Assembly (NCBI GenBank): GCA_937935995.1
Contig: CALGXF010000078.1
Span: 1-46,146 of the forward strand
DNA: 46,146 bases
Direction of reading: 5' to 3'
DNA from: an uncultured Alphaproteobacteria bacterium
GTDB lineage: Bacteria > Pseudomonadota > Alphaproteobacteria > CAAHEQ01 > UBA3637
Part shown: positions 42,638 through 46,146 of the stretch, in pieces
How the letters are laid out: each line of letters begins with the position of its first letter
Numbering within the stretch: the stretch's first letter is position 1
The notes under the pieces: generated by a model
What the model saw: the letters and a program-made list of their open reading frames with translations, nothing else
What the model was told of the DNA's origin: nothing
The model's database searches: none
Translations under genes and position numbers: made by a program

Positions 42638-43489
42638 ATGAAAACAATTCGCCTTTTATACCCGGACTATGTCAGCGGAGGATTAGACACATATTATTTC
42701 GGAGCAAACTTGTTGGCGCATATTTTGCCCGAAAACAAGAAACAACCTTTAATCAAAGTCAATATAGCGCCCCCTGACGGAGCAAATCGAACCATTACAG
42801 ACGGCATTTATGCGAAAGACGTTGTTCTGGCCGGCATTCAAGACGCAGAGTCGAAAATCCAAGCCGAAAATCCGGATAAAATCATCACCATCGGCGGAAA
42901 TTGTCTGGTTTCTTTAGCGCCTTTTGATTATTTGCACGGAAAATATAAAAATACCGGCATTATTTGGATTGATGCGCATCCAGATGTTTCGATGCCTCAA
43001 GACGGTTATCCTTATGCGCATGCAATGGTATTAGGCAGCCTGATGGGGCGCGGCGATAAAACGCTTTCCGGTATGATGAAAAATCCACCATTCAAACCAA
43101 GCGACATCCTTTATGTCGGTCTTCAAAATTTACACCCTTACCAAGAACAGTTTTTAAAAGAAACGGGCGTTGATTACAAAATTCAAACAAATGAATTTAT
43201 TTCCGATGAAGAAATCTGTTCTTTTATGAAACGATTTGACCAGATTTTAGTGCATTTTGACATTGACGTGCTGGATGAACATTTATTTCATTCAACGTAC
43301 TTTGCGAACCCGCAATTAGTGGGAGACGGCGCCGGCGGCGGGAAAATGACATTCGAAAAGTTGTCGGAAATTCTTCATTGTATTTCAAATCACGCGGAAA
43401 CGGTCGGTTTTACAATTGCAGAGTACCTACCTTTTGATGAACAAAGGCTTCACCAAATGCTGGCCGGAATCCCCCTGTTTACGGAATAA
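42638..43489 (+). CDS. Arginase/agmatinase-family (ureohydrolase-like) protein
   Basis: 283 aa. It has the ureohydrolase fold signatures IDAHPDVSMP (family DAHxD) at about residue 111 and HFDIDVLDE (family S/HxDxDxxDP) at about residue 206. The first metal motif, usually GGDHS, reads GGNCLVSLAPF here: the His that binds manganese is replaced by Cys. Related arginase-family proteins of unknown substrate also have Cys at this place, as far as I recall. The substrate cannot be assigned. AAAGGAAG precedes the ATG. It converges with the DGR. Confidence 0.85.
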   Translation: MKTIRLLYPDYVSGGLDTYYFGANLLAHILPENKKQPLIKVNIAPPDGANRTITDGIYAKDVVLAGIQDAESKIQAENPDKIITIGGNCLVSLAPFDYLHGKYKNTGIIWIDAHPDVSMPQDGYPYAHAMVLGSLMGRGDKTLSGMMKNPPFKPSDILYVGLQNLHPYQEQFLKETGVDYKIQTNEFISDEEICSFMKRFDQILVHFDIDVLDEHLFHSTYFANPQLVGDGAGGGKMTFEKLSEILHCISNHAETVGFTIAEYLPFDEQRLHQMLAGIPLFTE

Positions 43490-43507
43490 AAGCTTAAAAA
43501 AAACGCG

Positions 43508-43535
43508 GACGGGCTGCTTTTAAATGCAGCCCGTC
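43508..43535 (-). terminator. Terminator of the DGR operon
   Basis: A perfect 10-bp GC-rich stem (43508-43517 with 43526-43535), followed on the minus strand by CGCG and T8. It closes the DGR transcription unit. Confidence 0.85.
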
Positions 43536-43541
43536 AAGTCC

Positions 43542-43568
43542 CAATCCGCCCTTTTAATGGGCGGATTG
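43542..43568 (-). promoter_or_regulatory. DGR target-site hairpin/cruciform downstream of the VR
   Basis: A perfect 10-bp stem (CAATCCGCCC with GGGCGGATTG) and a 7-nt loop, 7 bp beyond the end of the VR. DGRs of the Bordetella phage type need a GC-rich hairpin at this position for efficient retrohoming. There is no such hairpin next to the TR, as expected. It could also add to termination. Confidence 0.75.
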
Positions 43569-43575
43569 AAGTCAT

Positions 43576-43692
43576 AAAAGCTGGGAAAACCGCTACCAAC
43601 ACAAGGCGTAGTAGTTGTTCGTACGATTGTTGTTGATCACATTTGCCGTTGATAGATTAACGTTAAATGCAAGAGAGGAACCGAAGGGAATG
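43576..43692 (-). repeat. DGR variable repeat (VR)
   Basis: 117 bp matching the TR at 45301-45417 in 112 positions. The mismatches (43613, 43636, 43672, 43673, 43684) are T or C on the coding strand where the TR has A. It covers the last 36 codons of the target gene plus 17 bp after the stop; that 17-bp end is identical in TR and VR and is the probable initiation site for mutagenic homing. Confidence 0.95.
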
Positions 43693-44009
43693 GCCGACCA
43701 AACATATTGATTTTCAGAAGATGCTCCCACCAAATTTAAACACTTTCCCGCTCCCGTGTTCCCATCCCACCGTTGGGTGTCGTCAATATCACACATTTGC
43801 TCCATTGTGGCCAATGTCCGACCCTGTGTATCGCACCACGCAAAGGCCGTATACCAGTTCATGGTAATGTTACTTTTACAATACACATGACCGTTCTTGC
43901 CCGTTATTTCTGTTCCTTCCGCACACGCGGCATATGCATTTGTTCCCGTCAACAAACACAATCCAATCGTTACAACCGCCAACAGGCAGTTCATTTTATA
44001 AGGCTTCAT
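43593..44009 (-). CDS. DGR target: secreted C-type-lectin-like variable protein
   Basis: 138 aa. The signal peptide (residues 1-27, ending NAYA) gives a secreted or periplasmic/surface protein with six Cys in the mature part. The body (MNWYTAFAWCDTQGRTLATMEQMC) resembles the Cys-containing lectin-like modules seen in DGR targets; the fold is inferred. The C-terminal 36 residues are the VR. Compared with the TR translation, F109, L113, I125 and Y133 replace Tyr, Asn, Asn and Asn. The start overlaps the RT stop (ATGA), with AAAGGAG upstream, so it is coupled to the RT gene. It would bind a ligand through the varied C-terminus. Confidence 0.93.
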   Translation of the reverse strand: MKPYKMNCLLAVVTIGLCLLTGTNAYAACAEGTEITGKNGHVYCKSNITMNWYTAFAWCDTQGRTLATMEQMCDIDDTQRWDGNTGAGKCLNLVGASSENQYVWSAIPFGSSLAFNVNLSTANVINNNRTNNYYALCW

Positions 44010-45289
44010 TTTTTATTCTCCTTTCTGATAGTTTTTTTCTTTTTCACCAACGGCGGCAACACCTTTTGACGCAAAAGCGCCCGCCTTTTTTCCTTAATTT
44101 CATCCCGAACAGACACTTTGGTTAAATCTCGGTTAATCCAAAACGTATCGTGAACCGCCTCAGTCAGCATATTCCATGCTTTTAACCGCATCCGCCAGCA
44201 TTGATAGTGTTTCAATAGCCCTAAATAAGAATTCAGGCTACTTAACGTTTTTTCGATCAATTGATCGTCCAAAGGATGAACAGCTTCTTTCCATCGATAG
44301 TTTATTTCAGATATTTTTCGATAAAAAGACGCTTTAAAGCGTTTCGTCGGATAGATTCGTCCCGGTTTCATAAATGCTCCCGTAAAAGCAAACCCTTTGG
44401 CGTAATGTTGCAACATTATTTTCTTCGGGTGCAGTGTCAATCCCAGATTTTGTTGCAAATACATTTGAATTTTGTGTTGTGCTTGCTTTAAAAAAGCTTT
44501 ATCCGGATGTATCAACACCAAATCATCCACATAGCGTCCGTAAAACAAGTTCGCATCCAATGATTCGATATAATGATCCAATCCATTCAAATAAAAGTTG
44601 GCAAAAATTTGGCTGGTTAAATTTCCGATCGGCAATCCGCAACCGGGATGCGCATAAAACAAACTCTTGCTTTTGGGCAAATTATCCCAATCAGACCGCT
44701 TTCCCAAAATCGTGCAATGATTTTGCGGATTATCAGACAAAATTTCTCGCAACAAAAATAAAATCGTTTCTTTATCCGACGCATGGTACGTGCTGTCCAA
44801 TAAATTTTTCAATCGTTCATATAATTTTTGCTTATCAATGTGGAAAAAGAAACCTTGTATATCCAATCTCAAGACAAAACAATCCGTCCGGTATTCGTTG
44901 GAACACCGCCGAATCATATCATTGACTTGTTGTACGCCATACAAGGTTCCTTTCCCCGCTCGGCAACTGAAAGAATAATCGGAAAAGGCTTTTTCAAACA
45001 GCCGCATCAGTTTCGATATCACCAAATGGTGAACAATTCTATCCCGAAAATCGGCCGCAAAAATCTCGCGCAAAACGGGCTTTGTGACAATGAAAGCATT
45101 GGATGAACGAACATGATAACGCCGGGATTGAATATCGTCCCACAGCGCCGTCACATGCTGTTCATAATCCAATTCAAAGCGCAACGCCGACAAACTGCGC
45201 CGTTTGTTTTTCCGGCATTCAAAATATGCTTGAAAAACATCGTCTAACCGCACGTCTGACAAGAGTTGATAAAAGTCCATTTGCTGCAT
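44006..45289 (-). CDS. DGR-type reverse transcriptase
   Basis: 427 aa. RT motifs in order: RDRIVHHLV (82-90), RAGKGT (110-115), RLDIQGFFF (131-139, first catalytic Asp), GLPIGNLTSQ (218-227) and YVDD (253-256). The SQ at the end of the fourth motif, in place of the QGxxxSP of group II intron and retroviral RTs, is the hallmark of DGR enzymes. The C-terminus is Lys/Arg-rich and there is no maturase or integrase domain. It copies TR RNA, misincorporating at adenines, together with Avd. It starts 11 bp after the TR. The first ATG has only a weak GGA upstream. Confidence 0.97.
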   Translation of the reverse strand: MQQMDFYQLLSDVRLDDVFQAYFECRKNKRRSLSALRFELDYEQHVTALWDDIQSRRYHVRSSNAFIVTKPVLREIFAADFRDRIVHHLVISKLMRLFEKAFSDYSFSCRAGKGTLYGVQQVNDMIRRCSNEYRTDCFVLRLDIQGFFFHIDKQKLYERLKNLLDSTYHASDKETILFLLREILSDNPQNHCTILGKRSDWDNLPKSKSLFYAHPGCGLPIGNLTSQIFANFYLNGLDHYIESLDANLFYGRYVDDLVLIHPDKAFLKQAQHKIQMYLQQNLGLTLHPKKIMLQHYAKGFAFTGAFMKPGRIYPTKRFKASFYRKISEINYRWKEAVHPLDDQLIEKTLSSLNSYLGLLKHYQCWRMRLKAWNMLTEAVHDTFWINRDLTKVSVRDEIKEKRRALLRQKVLPPLVKKKKTIRKENKK

Positions 45290-45300
45290 GTTTTAATTCC

Positions 45301-45417
45301 AAAAGCTGGGAAAACCGCTACCAACACAAGGCGTAGTTGTTGTTCGTACGATTGTTGTTGTTCACATTTGCCGTTGATAGATTAACGTTAAATGCATTAG
45401 AGGAACCGTAGGGAATG
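45301..45417 (-). repeat. DGR template repeat (TR)
   Basis: 117 bp, lying between avd and the RT gene. The coding strand has about 33 A, concentrated in AAC/AAT codons (translation NVNNNNRTNNNYALCW), the usual design that lets A-to-N changes reach many residues without stop codons. It is the RNA template for mutagenic copying into the VR at 43576-43692. Confidence 0.95.
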
Positions 45418-45548
45418 CATTGAAGCATACCGCCTCGCCAGCCGGTGCTTTTGTCTTTGCCGAATAAATCGGCGCCCGGCCCTTTTAAAATTAAAACGTG
45501 TTCGCTCCGGTCAACTTTGTGTTGTTCCGGATTCTGACAGGTTTTCAC
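45318..45548 (-). CDS. Small open frame containing the TR (translation uncertain)
   Basis: 76 codons from a GTG at 45548, with AAAGGAG 8 nt upstream, to a TAG that is the counterpart of the target stop codon. The N-terminal part (VKTCQNPEQHKVDRSEHV, then ILKGPGADLFGKD) has no resemblance to the target protein; the C-terminal part is the TR translation in the same frame as the VR. It overlaps the avd end by 38 nt. It may be a real peptide, or an accident of the TR being copied with its frame. Confidence 0.35.
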   Translation of the reverse strand: MKTCQNPEQHKVDRSEHVLILKGPGADLFGKDKSTGWRGGMLQCIPYGSSNAFNVNLSTANVNNNNRTNNNYALCW

Positions 45549-45897
45549 GTAATTTTCTCCTTTCACTTTTTTGCCAAGTAACTGCTTGTTTCATAATTTG
45601 TTCCATTTGTTGAACCAAAGCAGCGTACTGTTTGTAGCTCAACAAATGAAAATCCATACTTAATCGCAACTGCAACCGTACTTTTTCGGATACCGTCAAA
45701 AAATCATCCAATACCGGTAATCGGTCAGACGTACGGTGGGCTTTAACCACCAAACAGCCTAATGTCAACACATGTTCATTCAACGGTGTTCCTATCGTAA
45801 ATTTATATTCACGTGAAAATTTAACCGTGCATCGAAAGACTTGTTCGATAAAATGATACGTATCGATATAAATCGGAAGTGTTTCACTGCGCATCAT
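45511..45897 (-). CDS. avd: DGR accessory variability determinant Avd (four-helix bundle)
   Basis: 128 aa, the same length as the Bordetella phage Avd. It is all-helical and basic, with TYHFIEQVFRCTVKFSREYKFTIG near the N-terminus, as in the Avd/four-helix-bundle (S23-like) family, and RLQLRLSMDFHLLSYKQYAAL later. Avd forms a barrel-shaped pentamer that binds nucleic acid and the RT. It lies directly upstream of the TR. A second ATG (45894) is also possible; GGTGGAAACG precedes. It overlaps the upstream gene by 14 nt. Confidence 0.9.
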   Translation of the reverse strand: MMRSETLPIYIDTYHFIEQVFRCTVKFSREYKFTIGTPLNEHVLTLGCLVVKAHRTSDRLPVLDDFLTVSEKVRLQLRLSMDFHLLSYKQYAALVQQMEQIMKQAVTWQKSERRKLRENLSESGTTQS

Positions 45898-46146
45898 TCG
45901 TTTCCACCGGACAAACCAAAGGTGATGTTTTATTCAATGCCAAACACACCCCATACAATAAATCCGCGCCTTCGGCCGATAACGTGCTACAGGTATCGCT
46001 CGACCAATTGAAACGGCAATATTGATTATCTTCACACGGGTGACGCGCCCAAACCGTCGGTACCATGTTTTCTTCGTATTGGCGGCATTGATTGTAATAT
46101 GTGGACAAAGTGGCACATCGCCCGTAAATTGTCGGCGCGCCTTCGG
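45884..46146 (-). CDS. C-terminal end of a Cys-containing protein (truncated by window edge)
   Basis: The reading frame is open to the right edge and ends 14 nt inside avd. The visible 86 residues (GRCATLSTYYNQCRQYEEN, then HPCEDNQYCRFNWSSDTC, LYGVCLAL and PLVCP) contain seven Cys and look secreted. No family is recognised. The overlap with avd suggests that it is the upstream gene of the DGR operon. It could be another target-related or pilin-like protein, but the visible part does not contain a VR. Confidence 0.6.
   Translation of the reverse strand, partial: EGAPTIYGRCATLSTYYNQCRQYEENMVPTVWARHPCEDNQYCRFNWSSDTCSTLSAEGADLLYGVCLALNKTSPLVCPVETNDAQ

Noticed and set aside
43508..43568. Two adjacent hairpins as an IS terminal repeat or attachment site
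   Set aside because: No transposase, target duplication or integrase is seen; their positions fit a DGR hairpin plus a terminator.
44006..45289. Reverse transcriptase as a group II intron, retron or Abi protein
   Set aside because: No maturase or HNH domain and no intron RNA; the SQ motif, avd, and the TR/VR pair identify a DGR.

Overview
The window looks like a chromosomal segment of an uncultured, probably gut- or host-associated alphaproteobacterium. The housekeeping gene orders are alphaproteobacterial: argS-SPOR-nagZ-(M50 protease)-tatA-tatB-tatC-serS, tig-clpP-clpX-lon-hup, and rpiB-glyA-nrdR-nusB. A minimal BamF/DUF3035-type lipoprotein follows lspA. Between the conserved blocks lie lineage-specific surface and repeat genes. 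This placement rests on gene content and protein motifs only; no phylogeny was computed.

Layout. 1-2518: a large cysteine-rich protein with a type IV pilin-like N-terminus, whose leader is built from GC-rich palindromic DNA. 2515-6003 (minus): an MsrA-like protein lacking its catalytic Cys, a Met-rich secreted protein, accB-accC and a monothiol-type glutaredoxin. 6063-7835: a TPR-methyltransferase fusion. 7838-11863 (minus): four unknown genes that form two pairs of paralogs (A'-B' and B-A), with three near-consensus sigma70-type promoters. 11948-15147: ruvX (minus) diverging from rpiB-glyA-nrdR-nusB. 15151-17883: four tandem copies of an unknown membrane protein. 17926-24953 (minus): serS, tatCBA, an M50 protease, nagZ, a SPOR protein and argS. 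25061-27160 (minus): a second cysteine-rich pilin-like protein carrying a related palindromic element in its leader. 27310-31358: lspA, a bamF-like lipoprotein gene, pgi and mutL. 31446-33769 (minus): a third cysteine-rich pilin-like protein, whose candidate promoter has 13 G between -35 and -10, a small cysteine-rich membrane protein and a DUF2934 protein. 33888-35489 (minus): prfC. 35695-42511: tRNA-Leu, tig, clpP, clpX, lon, hup and tRNA-Val. 42638-43489: an arginase-family protein.

43500-46146 (minus strand) is the most striking part: a complete diversity-generating retroelement (DGR). In transcription order it holds the 3' end of a cysteine-containing gene, avd, the template repeat (TR), a DGR-type reverse transcriptase, and a secreted C-type-lectin-like target gene ending in the variable repeat (VR). 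TR and VR are each 117 bp and differ at five positions. All five are adenines in the TR coding strand, the signature of adenine-specific mutagenic retrohoming. A 10-bp-stem hairpin lies 7 bp beyond the VR, where DGR target-site hairpins are expected, and a rho-independent terminator follows.

A common theme is variation of the cell surface. The DGR would diversify a secreted ligand-binding protein, the homopolymeric promoter tract could switch a pilin-like protein on and off, and the other two pilin-like genes carry palindromic elements in frame in their leaders. Expression and function are inferences from sequence.
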